Shown here: positions 50,228 to 58,000 of the stretch, in pieces
Position numbering within the stretch: position 1 is the stretch's first letter
Layout: the number at the start of each line of letters is the position of its first letter
Assembly (NCBI RefSeq): GCF_024397855.1
Contig: NZ_CP073343.1
Coordinates: forward strand, 3,472,001 to 3,536,000
Source of the DNA: Marinomonas rhizomae
GTDB lineage: Bacteria > Pseudomonadota > Gammaproteobacteria > Pseudomonadales > Marinomonadaceae
Direction of reading: 5' to 3'
DNA length: 64,000 bases
The notes under the pieces: generated by a model
Databases searched by the model: none
Told to the model about the DNA's origin: nothing
Seen by the model: only the letters and a program-made list of their open reading frames with translations
Position numbers and translations under genes: made by a program

Positions 50228-50263
50228 AAGAGCCTAGTATTAAACGATACTAGGCTCTTTTTT
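50228..50263. terminator. Bidirectional terminator between receptor gene and PPTase gene
   Basis: AAGAGCCTAGTAT/ATACTAGGCTCTT, 13-bp perfect stem, 6-nt loop, then a T-run on the plus strand. It is placed between convergent genes. Confidence 0.92.
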
Positions 50264-50269
50264 ATCGAT

Positions 50270-50959
50270 TCACTTAAGGTGTAAATGAGAGGATTCAGGC
50301 ACTCCAGAAGTCCAATCATCGAGTCTAATAGTCGATATAAATAGGCTTTCAGACCAAGCGACAGTAATCACGCCCCAGTCAAAAGAAAAGCTTTTTAGAC
50401 CATATTGCCGGCCCTGCCAATGCAATGAATAAGACAAATCGCTTAATAAGCTTGGCAGACAATTAATACTATTCAAGTCGTCTATCAAACCGCTTCCACA
50501 AGCTTTGAGCAGTGCTTCCTTCGCCGTCCACAACGTAAAAAAGCTTTTGCTTCGATCAAGACAACGGTCAAGTTGCTGTATCTCATCTGGGTGACAGACC
50601 ATTTCAATCATTGACTCAAGATCCGCCATTTCCCGAAAGCACTCAATGTCCACGCCGATAACACTTTTATCAGTGGATTCAACAAGAGCAACCGCAACAG
50701 AATTACCACTGTGACTAAGGTTAAAGGCAATACATTCTTCAACAAAAGGCTTACCAAATGGAGTTTGATCAAAATACCATTCAGATGCGTTTTTGAATGG
50801 AAAGTAATGACTCAAAGTCCGTCGTTTAAAAGCATGTGCAAAAGCATATTGCTCACGTAAGTGTTCAAAGCGAAACATTGAGGCACGTTTCTTTTCGCTG
50901 TCATCAAGCATGCTATCTACAGGGAAAGCGTTTTCACTAAATGCGATCGTCAATGTCAT
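50270..50959 (-). CDS. 4'-phosphopantetheinyl transferase, Sfp/EntD type
   Basis: Loads phosphopantetheine onto carrier proteins of NRPS, PKS or fatty acid synthases. The family motifs are VIGVDIEC (metal-binding Asp/Glu) and FTLWTAKEALLKACG (WxxKEAxxK). ATG 50959 is chosen: it lies 1 bp after the stop of the nitroreductase gene and gives TLTIAFSEN. The frame runs upstream to 51001 inside that gene. That gives 229 aa, normal for Sfp-type enzymes. Its position beside siderophore genes suggests a siderophore synthetase as partner, but none is in the window. Confidence 0.87.
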   Translation of the reverse strand: MTLTIAFSENAFPVDSMLDDSEKKRASMFRFEHLREQYAFAHAFKRRTLSHYFPFKNASEWYFDQTPFGKPFVEECIAFNLSHSGNSVAVALVESTDKSVIGVDIECFREMADLESMIEMVCHPDEIQQLDRCLDRSKSFFTLWTAKEALLKACGSGLIDDLNSINCLPSLLSDLSYSLHWQGRQYGLKSFSFDWGVITVAWSESLFISTIRLDDWTSGVPESSHLHLK

Positions 50960-50960
50960 G

Positions 50961-51536
50961 CTATTCCCAAGGCTGTAAGCCACTTTCTTGATTCCATTCA
51001 AAAGTATAATCTACAAAGGACTTTCGCTTAGCTCGAGAAGTACGCTTTGGCGTTCCCAAGGATATAATCCCAAGCACTTGGTCTTTTTCATCCATACCCA
51101 TTACCTGACGAAGCGCGTCATCCGTTTCTTGAGTATGCCAAATCCCGCCAAAGCCCATTGCGTGAGCAGCCAACAATATATGCTCACACGCCGCTGCCCC
51201 CGCCAACTGCTGATCTAATACCGAAACACTCGTATCTTGATTTATAGCGGTATAAACACAAATCATCATTGGCGTATTAATGATCTCTTCAATAAAACGC
51301 TGAAAGTAGACTTCATTTTCCACTTCACCATCGTAAATAGTACGAAGCAGTCCCTCTAAATCTTTCATGCCTTGTCCCTGAATCACCACAAATCGCCACG
51401 GCTTTAAATTGCCATGATCAGGAACCGTCATAGCAGTCTGTAAAATCTGTGCTAATTCCTCTCTATTTGGCGCAGGCTGTAAAAGACTGCCTCGCGCATA
51501 AGAGCGACGTGTCATTAATGCATCAATAGCATCCAT
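50961..51536 (-). CDS. Nitroreductase-family protein (YdjA-like)
   Basis: FMN-dependent NAD(P)H oxidoreductase fold. AIDALMTRRSYARG at the N-terminus, VPDHGNLKPWRFVVIQ and the later AHAMGFGGIWHT and LGIISLGTP match the single-domain YdjA/TdsD-like group. At 191 aa it is of normal length. The substrate is unknown. It is directly upstream of, and probably coupled to, the PPTase gene; I know of no established link between the two activities. Confidence 0.87.
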   Translation of the reverse strand: MDAIDALMTRRSYARGSLLQPAPNREELAQILQTAMTVPDHGNLKPWRFVVIQGQGMKDLEGLLRTIYDGEVENEVYFQRFIEEIINTPMMICVYTAINQDTSVSVLDQQLAGAAACEHILLAAHAMGFGGIWHTQETDDALRQVMGMDEKDQVLGIISLGTPKRTSRAKRKSFVDYTFEWNQESGLQPWE

Positions 51537-51672
51537 CTTTCATTTTCCTTTTATAAAGCGTTTCAACACCATGCAAACCTATCACGATAAAATACATAAA
51601 TAATAACACGCTAAGATGAGATTGATTCCTAAAAACGAAAGTTAAAAACAAAACAGAGTAAAAGCTTGTTAT

Positions 51673-51688
51673 GGGACATTTTTGTCCT
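51673..51688. promoter_or_regulatory. GRGAC-N6-GTCC palindrome upstream of the kinase gene
   Basis: GGGAC-ATTTTT-GTCCT; the inner GGACA-TTTT-TGTCC is a perfect inverted repeat. Related palindromes lie upstream of phnD. Candidate binding site for the neighbouring response regulator. Confidence 0.4.
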
Positions 51689-51710
51689 CAATATAAGCTC
51701 AAACCTAGCA

Positions 51711-51744
51711 ATCAGTGCCAATCAAAGTTGGCACTGATTTTTCA
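51711..51744 (+). promoter_or_regulatory. Hairpin overlapping a sigma-54-like -24 element before the kinase gene
   Basis: ATCAGTGCCAA (51711-51721)/TTGGCACTGAT (51728-51738) is a perfect 11-bp inverted repeat followed by T5. Its right arm holds TTGGCAC (51728-51734), a perfect sigma-54 -24 element, but the -12 element at correct spacing reads TTTC instead of TTGC. It may be a weak promoter, an attenuator, or both. Confidence 0.35.
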
Positions 51745-51783
51745 TTAGGTTGCTTGATAATAAAAACAATAGGACAAATACAG

Positions 51784-53676
51784 ATGGGAATTCCCACTTT
51801 TTTACGGCTTCGCAATATAGGCATTGGCGGCAGGCTTTTTTTGGCTTTCGTCTTAATTTCTTCCATCACCATTGTTGCCAGCGGCTTGGCGACAAATACG
51901 TATTTACAACTCAGTGATCGCCTTCTTTTATTGAAATATCAGGACATTCCGGGGCTAGATGCTGCGGCTCGATTAAACGATAAAAGCCGCCAAATCGTCG
52001 CGACTGCACCGATGCTCGTGACCAGCGATGCCTCTATCTCTAGAGAAAAAACCATGAACGAATTGAGAGTTGCCATTAATGAAATGGATGCTCTCATGCG
52101 CAATCTACCAGACTACAACCGATATTTTCTTGAACTGATGGCCCAAATTCAAAACAGTCTAACGCTCTTAAATCAAAGTGTTGAACGTCGCGAAGTTATA
52201 AGACGCGAGCTGGCAACACAGTCATTGCTGATTTTCCCTTTATTTCAAGATCTTATTTTTCAAGTGGGTCAATTGGAAGGCTCTGCAGAATTAGAGCAAG
52301 TCATTAATCGCCTTTACTATTTCTCCGCATTAATAGAAAAAGTCAGCAATGATGCCTCTTTTAATGAACTAGATTACACCTTTTTACGACTTGAAAAATT
52401 AGGTTCAGAGATTGCCCAATACCTCACCCTGCTGCCACAGGTGCCTCTACCATTGCGCCAATCGTTACTCGACTTATTAATCATGAGCTCTCGACAAGGC
52501 GAACTTTTCCAACTTAAAAATGAAGAGTTAGACTTGCTTTATCAACAAAGTTTTCTATTGGAAAATAGCCAACAACATATCCAACAGCTAGCAGCCCAAA
52601 TCAATCAATATACAAATTACACCAACACCAGTATTCGAGGCTCTCTTGAAGGTGCTATCAAATCCATCAACAACAGCATTCGCGATATTCTATTACTGTC
52701 TCTCATCAGCCTAAGCATTGCTTGTGCTATCTCTTGGTTTTATGTTCGACGCAATGTGTTGCAGCGCATCATCGAACTACAAAGAAATATGCGTGCCATT
52801 GCAAGCTCTCAACTGGATACGAAAATACGCATTGTGGGACACGATGAAGTCTCCAGCATGGCTAGAGACTTACAATACTTCCAGAAAACGGCCATAGAAG
52901 TAGAAAAAACCAACCAAGTTCTTGCCGCAGAAATAGAAGAAAGAGTCGCGGCAGAAGCGCAGCTAAAAGCGGCTCAGAACGAGCTGGTACAAGCAGGAAA
53001 ACTCGCGGCATTAGGTCAGCTTGGCGTTGGTATCACCCATGAAATCAACCAGCCATTAACCGCCATCGCCAGCCACTTACACACAGCTGGGCGACACATG
53101 GAAAAAGATCAAGTGGACAAAGCGCGAAATAGCTTAGACAAAATTGGCTTATTGCTTACCAAAATCACTCGGATAACCAAACACCTTAAAGCCTTTGCTC
53201 GCGTTGCAGGCACTGAATTGACTCCCATCTGTTTAGACACAGTAATCCAAGACGCCATCGAGCTCATGTCGAGCCAGATCGTCGACCAACATTGCACACT
53301 AGATTATCAAACAAACTCAGCGTCACTCTATGTTCTTGCCGAGCCAATCAGGCTAGAACAAGTCATGGTGAATCTAATAAGCAATGGCGTTGACGCCCTA
53401 TCAAGTGCTCCAGTGAAACAGCTCTCTATCAGAGTATATGAACAAGACGAAAGGATAATGATTGACGTTTGTGACACTGGAATTGGCATAGATGAGAGTC
53501 AGTTAGAACAAATTTTCGATCCATTTTTCACTCAAAAAGAAGTTGGCCAAGGGCTCGGTTTAGGCTTATCGATTAGCTACAACATAGTTCAAGATTTTGG
53601 CGGCCAAATAAGAGTGACATCCACACCAGAAGCCGGCAGCCGATTTACCTTGGAATTAACAAAGGCAGAAAAATAA
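51784..53676 (+). CDS. Membrane sensor histidine kinase (DctB/PgtB-like, HAMP)
   Basis: Probable sensor for the adjacent phosphonate-type importer. The start is set at ATG 51784 (GIPTFLRLRNIGIGGRLF); an upstream frame to 51715 runs through the hairpin. Order: transmembrane helix 1 (about residues 18-38), a mostly helical periplasmic domain (about 40-310), transmembrane helix 2 (about 312-332), a HAMP domain and coiled coil. The HisKA box reads THEINQPLTAI, and the ATPase domain has NLISNGVDAL, DTGIGI and GLGLGLSIS. HEINQPL is typical of kinases paired with sigma-54 regulators. 630 aa. The regulator gene begins at the next base after the stop. Confidence 0.9.
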   Translation: MGIPTFLRLRNIGIGGRLFLAFVLISSITIVASGLATNTYLQLSDRLLLLKYQDIPGLDAAARLNDKSRQIVATAPMLVTSDASISREKTMNELRVAINEMDALMRNLPDYNRYFLELMAQIQNSLTLLNQSVERREVIRRELATQSLLIFPLFQDLIFQVGQLEGSAELEQVINRLYYFSALIEKVSNDASFNELDYTFLRLEKLGSEIAQYLTLLPQVPLPLRQSLLDLLIMSSRQGELFQLKNEELDLLYQQSFLLENSQQHIQQLAAQINQYTNYTNTSIRGSLEGAIKSINNSIRDILLLSLISLSIACAISWFYVRRNVLQRIIELQRNMRAIASSQLDTKIRIVGHDEVSSMARDLQYFQKTAIEVEKTNQVLAAEIEERVAAEAQLKAAQNELVQAGKLAALGQLGVGITHEINQPLTAIASHLHTAGRHMEKDQVDKARNSLDKIGLLLTKITRITKHLKAFARVAGTELTPICLDTVIQDAIELMSSQIVDQHCTLDYQTNSASLYVLAEPIRLEQVMVNLISNGVDALSSAPVKQLSIRVYEQDERIMIDVCDTGIGIDESQLEQIFDPFFTQKEVGQGLGLGLSISYNIVQDFGGQIRVTSTPEAGSRFTLELTKAEK

Positions 53677-55044
53677 ATGCTTAATACAATAAAAATAATC
53701 ATTATCGACGATGATCAAACCATCATCGAAGCATTAACCGAAATGCTCGAGCTTGAAGGCTTCCTGATAGAAAGCTATTTCAGAGCAGACAAAGCCATTA
53801 ATCTACTTGATAAAAATAGCGCCGCGGTCGTGCTTAGCGATGTCAGAATGCCCCAAATGGACGGCATGAGTTTACTGACTCGCCTTCAACAACTAGACAA
53901 TGAATTGCCGGTCTTGCTCATGAGCGGTCATGGCGACATCCCAATGGCTATAGAAGCGATGAAAGAAGGCGCTTACGACTTTCTTGAAAAACCATTACAA
54001 CCAGCCCAACTGATAAGCAAGCTGCAACGTGCTGCAGAAAAAAGACATTTAGTGCTAGAGAACCGGAAACTAAAACAAAATCTCGCTCAACAAACAGGCT
54101 TAGCAGCCTTTATTATTGGCGAGTCTGCGGCAATCAAGAATATTCGCCAACATATATCCTCTCTGGCGCAGGCAAACATTGACACTATTATCTATGGTGA
54201 AACAGGCTGCGGCAAAGACGTGGTCGCCAGAGCTCTTCACCAGTTCAGTCTTCGTAACAATGGACGATTCATTGCGATTAACTGTGGCGGCATCAGCGAA
54301 AGCCTGATTGAAAGCGAGCTTTTTGGGCATGAAGCAGGCTCGTTCACAGGAGCTAATAAGCGTCATATCGGCAAAATTGAAGCAGCCAATGGCGGCACAC
54401 TGTTTCTGGACGAGATAGAAACCATGCCACTACCGGTTCAAATAAAACTACTGCGTGTATTACAAGAGCGCACCATTGAGCGAGTCGGCAGCACCATGCC
54501 AATTCCGGTCGAACTCACGGTTATTGCAGCCAGCAAAGACAATCTCGCTCAACTGGGTGATGAAGGCAAATTTCGTAAAGATCTATTTTACCGTCTCAAT
54601 GTTGCCAGCCTGACCATTCCACCGCTTAGAGATAGACCAGAAGACATTTTACCGTTATTTCATCACTATGCCCGAAAAGCGGCAGATCATTTTTCCAGAG
54701 ACCTACCAAGCATCACACCAGCCTATCTGGATTATTTAATTCAGCACCAGTGGCCAGGCAATGTCCGTGAATTAAAAAACTCAGCGGATAGGTTTGTACT
54801 CGGGATAAGCGAAACCTCTCTCGCATCGATTAAACGGGATGATGACATAAACGGCAGCTATGAAGAACGTATGGACCAATTCGAGCGCCACATAATAGAA
54901 GAAGGGCTCAGAGCCACAAACGGCCTATTAAATGAAGCGGCCGAACTATTAGATATGTCTCGTAAAACGCTCTACCGTAAAATGAAGAAACACCAACTAG
55001 AAAAACAGCAGTTTAAAATACTAGAAGACGAAGGACAGGAATGA
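53677..55044 (+). CDS. Sigma-54-dependent response regulator (NtrC/DctD family)
   Basis: Receiver domain (1-120) with the acidic triad IIDDD and phosphoacceptor Asp55 in LSDVRMP. A central AAA+ domain (about 145-375) has Walker A GETGCGKD, and the sigma-54 contact loop reads GSFTGA instead of the usual GAFTGA. Further elements are GGTLFLDEIE and the RxDLFYRLN region. A C-terminal Fis-type helix-turn-helix (EAAELLDMSRKTLYRKMKKH) follows. Length 455 aa. It is coupled to the kinase gene and sits before a sigma-54 promoter that drives phnD, its most likely target. Confidence 0.93.
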   Translation: MLNTIKIIIIDDDQTIIEALTEMLELEGFLIESYFRADKAINLLDKNSAAVVLSDVRMPQMDGMSLLTRLQQLDNELPVLLMSGHGDIPMAIEAMKEGAYDFLEKPLQPAQLISKLQRAAEKRHLVLENRKLKQNLAQQTGLAAFIIGESAAIKNIRQHISSLAQANIDTIIYGETGCGKDVVARALHQFSLRNNGRFIAINCGGISESLIESELFGHEAGSFTGANKRHIGKIEAANGGTLFLDEIETMPLPVQIKLLRVLQERTIERVGSTMPIPVELTVIAASKDNLAQLGDEGKFRKDLFYRLNVASLTIPPLRDRPEDILPLFHHYARKAADHFSRDLPSITPAYLDYLIQHQWPGNVRELKNSADRFVLGISETSLASIKRDDDINGSYEERMDQFERHIIEEGLRATNGLLNEAAELLDMSRKTLYRKMKKHQLEKQQFKILEDEGQE

Positions 55045-55047
55045 CCC
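55033..55047. promoter_or_regulatory. Distal enhancer-like palindrome upstream of phnD
   Basis: GGACA-GGAA-TGACC, the same pattern as the site before the kinase gene with one mismatch. It overlaps the stop codon of the regulator gene. Its centre is 33 bp, about three helical turns, from the next site. Confidence 0.35.
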
Positions 55048-55064
55048 ATTTGACATTTTCCAAT

Positions 55065-55080
55065 GAGACTAAAGCGTCCC
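55065..55080. promoter_or_regulatory. Proximal enhancer-like palindrome upstream of phnD
   Basis: GAGAC-TAAAGC-GTCCC, centred about 97 bp upstream of the predicted transcription start, a usual distance for a sigma-54 activator site. Confidence 0.4.
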
Positions 55081-55142
55081 AAAGATCCTATCCTCACCTA
55101 AAGGAAATTCATAAGCCACTGTTTTAAAAGGATTTAAAACTA

Positions 55143-55159
55143 TTGGCATTAGCCTTGCT
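55143..55159 (+). promoter_or_regulatory. Sigma-54 promoter of phnDCEE
   Basis: TTGGCATTAGCCTTGCT: GG at 55145-55146 and GC at 55157-55158 with exactly 10 bp between, the invariant -24/-12 spacing. It fits the consensus TTGGCACRNNNNTTGCW except at positions 7-8. Predicted start of transcription near 55170. Confidence 0.85.
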
Positions 55160-55164
55160 CTATC

Positions 55165-55198
55165 TGGATCAATCCTTCATGTGTGAAGGATTGATCCA
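55165..55198 (+). other. Perfect 15-bp hairpin at the 5' end of the phnD transcript
   Basis: TGGATCAATCCTTCA (55165-55179) and TGAAGGATTGATCCA (55184-55198) with loop TGTG. There is no T-run, so it is not a terminator. It coincides with the predicted transcription start and could be a repressor operator or a 5' stabilising stem. Confidence 0.75.
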
Positions 55199-55262
55199 TC
55201 TCCGACAACGGAACCTCCCGACCGGTGATAACAATAAAAAAATACATCACGAGGAAAAAATA

Positions 55263-56306
55263 ATGCCTATTAAATTATTAACAGGTTTAGTGCTCTCTAG
55301 TTCTTTACTATTCGGTGCCAGCTCCGCCCTAGCCGATGATTGCAGCTACCGTGGCGTTCTGGACGATAAGTTCTGCGACGAAAACTACGACCTTGTTGCC
55401 GATCTACCAAAAGATTCAAGCCAGTGGAGAGATCCAAGCACCTTAGTATTCACCTACACTCCTGTGGAAGACCCTGCGGTTTATAAAGACGCTTTCAGTG
55501 ATTTCCAAAAATATCTCAGTGAAGTGACTGGCAAAAAAGTGGTGTATTACACGGTTCATTCCAATGCTGCCGAAGTAGAAGCGTTACGATCTGGCAGATT
55601 ACACATAGCAGGCTTTTCTACAGGCCCAACCGGCTACGCTGTAAACCTAGGCGGCTTAGTGCCAATCGCTGTCAAAGGCACAGAGGAATCTTTCCAAGGC
55701 TACAACCTGATCACCATTGTTCGCAAAGACAGCAACATGACGAAAATGACAGACCTAAAAGGCAAAGTGGTTGCTCATACGTCTGCATCTTCAAACTCTG
55801 GCAACTTAGCGCCTCGCGCCATCTTCCCAGCATTAGGACTAACACCAGATAAAGATTATGAAGTGAAATATTCAGGCAAGCATGATCAATCTATTATGGG
55901 TGTATTATCAGGAGACTATGATGCTGCGCCTGTCGCCTCAGATGTTTTCAAACGTATGGTTGATGCAAAACGCGTGAGCAAAGATGACTTCCGTATTATT
56001 TATACCAGTCCTCGCTTCCCAACCTCATCCTTCGGTTACGCTTATGACCTCAATCCTGAACTGGTTGAGAAAATCAAAAAAGCCTTCTTCACCTTCCGCT
56101 TTCCGCCAGAGATGCAAAAAACCTTCGGTGGTGCAGATCGCTTCTTTCCTGTGACATACAAAGAAGATTGGCAAGTTATCCGCGACATTGCTCATTCGTC
56201 TGGTACCGCTTACACCAAAGCAGGACTTAAGCAACTTGCTGAAGCTGATGCTGCTAAAGCCGCAGCAGCTAAACGTAAAAAAGAAGCTGCAACTAAAAGC
56301 CAATAA
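55263..56306 (+). CDS. phnD: Phosphonate/phosphite-type ABC transporter substrate-binding protein
   Basis: Periplasmic receptor of a PhnCDE-type importer. ATG 55263 has GAGG 9 bp upstream and opens a signal peptide ending at ALA (about residue 22). The mature N-terminus has two cysteines in CSYRGVLDDKFCDEN, likely a disulfide. Family features follow: TLVFTYTPVEDPAVY, a SNAAEVEALRSGRLHIAGF segment, GPTGYAVN, and HTSASSNSGNLAP, the expected oxyanion-binding loop. The C-terminus is a charged Ala/Lys tail (about the last 20 residues). The ligand could be a phosphonate, phosphite or another phosphorus compound. 347 aa. Confidence 0.88.
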   Translation: MPIKLLTGLVLSSSLLFGASSALADDCSYRGVLDDKFCDENYDLVADLPKDSSQWRDPSTLVFTYTPVEDPAVYKDAFSDFQKYLSEVTGKKVVYYTVHSNAAEVEALRSGRLHIAGFSTGPTGYAVNLGGLVPIAVKGTEESFQGYNLITIVRKDSNMTKMTDLKGKVVAHTSASSNSGNLAPRAIFPALGLTPDKDYEVKYSGKHDQSIMGVLSGDYDAAPVASDVFKRMVDAKRVSKDDFRIIYTSPRFPTSSFGYAYDLNPELVEKIKKAFFTFRFPPEMQKTFGGADRFFPVTYKEDWQVIRDIAHSSGTAYTKAGLKQLAEADAAKAAAAKRKKEAATKSQ

Positions 56307-56357
56307 ACGATTAATTCTACTCGTTTAACTTAATTTAAAAGACTTATTTATAAGGAC

Positions 56358-56387
56358 TCCAATAGCCTGATAATTCAGGCTATTGGA
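56358..56387. other. Perfect 13-bp hairpin between phnD and phnC
   Basis: TCCAATAGCCTGA/TCAGGCTATTGGA with loop TAAT and no T-run. Stem-loops after binding-protein genes commonly raise their mRNA level over the downstream ABC genes. Confidence 0.75.
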
Positions 56388-56411
56388 CCTATTCGCCTGT
56401 AGGAAATCATC

Positions 56412-57197
56412 ATGTCTGTTACTCAAAACACAGCTGAGCGTTCAAACTTTTTAGAAATTCGAAACTTAAAAAAAGAATACACCGCTGGAAATCCCATTTT
56501 AAAAGGGATAGATATTAGCATCACAGAACCTGGCATCATTGCCATCATAGGACCTTCTGGAACAGGCAAAAGCACACTACTTCGCTGCATCAACCGCTTA
56601 ATCGATCCAACAGATGGACAAATTTTATTTGATGAAGCCGATTTGTGTTTAGCCAAAGGAGCCCAACTACGTAAACTGCGCCGTCAAGTCGGCATGGTAT
56701 TCCAAGAATACAATCTTGTTGAACGATTAACCGTCATTGAAAATGTTCTAACAGGTCGACTCGGTTACATGTCTGCATGGCATGCTTGGCGAAGAAAGTT
56801 CAGCCAAGAAGACATTAATACGGCCTTTGAATTATTAGACGCTGTTGGCTTAACAGAACATGCTAGCAAACGCGCAGATAGCTTGTCTGGCGGCCAACGA
56901 CAGCGCGTTGGCATCGCTAGAGCGGTTATGCAAAACCCTAAAATCCTCTTAGCTGATGAGCCAACCTCTTCTCTCGATCCAAAAACCGCCGTAGAAATCA
57001 TGGAGCTGCTAGAGCGCTTCTCAGCAGAAAAAAACATTCCTGCTCTGGTCAATATTCATGATGTAAAACTGGCCAGCCGTTTTGCCAAGCGCATGATAGG
57101 TATGAGCAACGGTGTTGTGGTTTACGACGGACCTCCAGAAGGTATTACTGATGAACACCTAAAACAAATTTATGGGGGTGAATCATGGCTGGTATAA
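56412..57197 (+). CDS. phnC: Phosphonate-type ABC transporter ATP-binding protein
   Basis: ATPase of the importer. Walker [11 protein letters not shown]-loop [12 protein letters not shown](I)ENV, signature [13 protein letters not shown], Walker [14 protein letters not shown] and the H-loop NIHDVKLA are complete. The [12 protein letters not shown] stretch is a PhnC trait. At 261 aa it is normal. It overlaps phnE1 by 13 bp. Confidence 0.93.
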   Translation: MSVTQNTAERSNFLEIRNLKKEYTAGNPILKGIDISITEPGIIAIIGPSGTGKSTLLRCINRLIDPTDGQILFDEADLCLAKGAQLRKLRRQVGMVFQEYNLVERLTVIENVLTGRLGYMSAWHAWRRKFSQEDINTAFELLDAVGLTEHASKRADSLSGGQRQRVGIARAVMQNPKILLADEPTSSLDPKTAVEIMELLERFSAEKNIPALVNIHDVKLASRFAKRMIGMSNGVVVYDGPPEGITDEHLKQIYGGESWLV

Positions 57198-57979
57198 ACA
57201 CTCCCCAAAATAGAGAAAACCCGTTTAAACAAAATTGGTTTGTCACCGCAACTTGGCTACTGGTCATTTGTTATGTGCTGTACTCTTTTAACGCTATGGG
57301 CCTAAGCTGGGAACGCTTTAACGATGGCTTAGGACACGCAAGCAACTTATTAGGGCGCATGGTGCCACCTAACTTTAGTCGCTGGTCATTGCTAATGAGC
57401 GGACTGATAGAGAGCCTTGAAATTGCTATCATTTCCAGTATTTGCGGTATTTTCATTTCATTATTTTTAGGGCTGTTTGCAGCTCGCAATATGATGCCAA
57501 GCTGGGTCAGTACACCAGTAAGAACGCTAATTGCACTTTGTCGTACCTTTCATCCAGTGATCATTGCGATCTTGTTTGTTAAAAGTGTGGGATTTGGCGC
57601 TTTGGCAGGGATTCTTACCCTTGTGGTGGCCTCAATCGGCTTTATTGCCAAGCTCTTTGCAGAAGCGATTGAAGAAATATCACTTAAACAAGTGGAAGCC
57701 ATTCGAGCTACTGGCGCAGGTTTTACTAGTATTATTTTATTTTCTGTCATGCCACAGGTGTTTTCTCGCTTTATCGGTTTTTCCACCTATCAACTCGACT
57801 CTAACTTACGTAACTCAACCATGGTGGGAATTGTCGGTGCTGGCGGTTTAGGCGGCACACTTTTTTCTGCCTTCCAGCGTTTCGACTATGACTTTGTCGC
57901 GGCCATCCTTATCGTCATTATCGCTCTTATCATGTTTGGTGAATTCCTATCCAACATTGTTCGACGCATTTTCCGCTAG
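57185..57979 (+). CDS. phnE: Phosphonate-type ABC transporter permease (first copy)
   Basis: Inner-membrane permease with about six helices. The EAA-type loop is [19 protein letters not shown] followed by ML(P)Q-like VMPQVFSRF. The N-terminal part before helix 1 is short and polar. 264 aa. It starts inside the end of phnC and is followed after 21 bp by a second phnE. The two are clearly diverged, so the channel is probably a heterodimer. Confidence 0.93.
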   Translation: MAGINTPQNRENPFKQNWFVTATWLLVICYVLYSFNAMGLSWERFNDGLGHASNLLGRMVPPNFSRWSLLMSGLIESLEIAIISSICGIFISLFLGLFAARNMMPSWVSTPVRTLIALCRTFHPVIIAILFVKSVGFGALAGILTLVVASIGFIAKLFAEAIEEISLKQVEAIRATGAGFTSIILFSVMPQVFSRFIGFSTYQLDSNLRNSTMVGIVGAGGLGGTLFSAFQRFDYDFVAAILIVIIALIMFGEFLSNIVRRIFR

Positions 57980-58000
57980 TTTGACCTAGGAGCTAATTTT

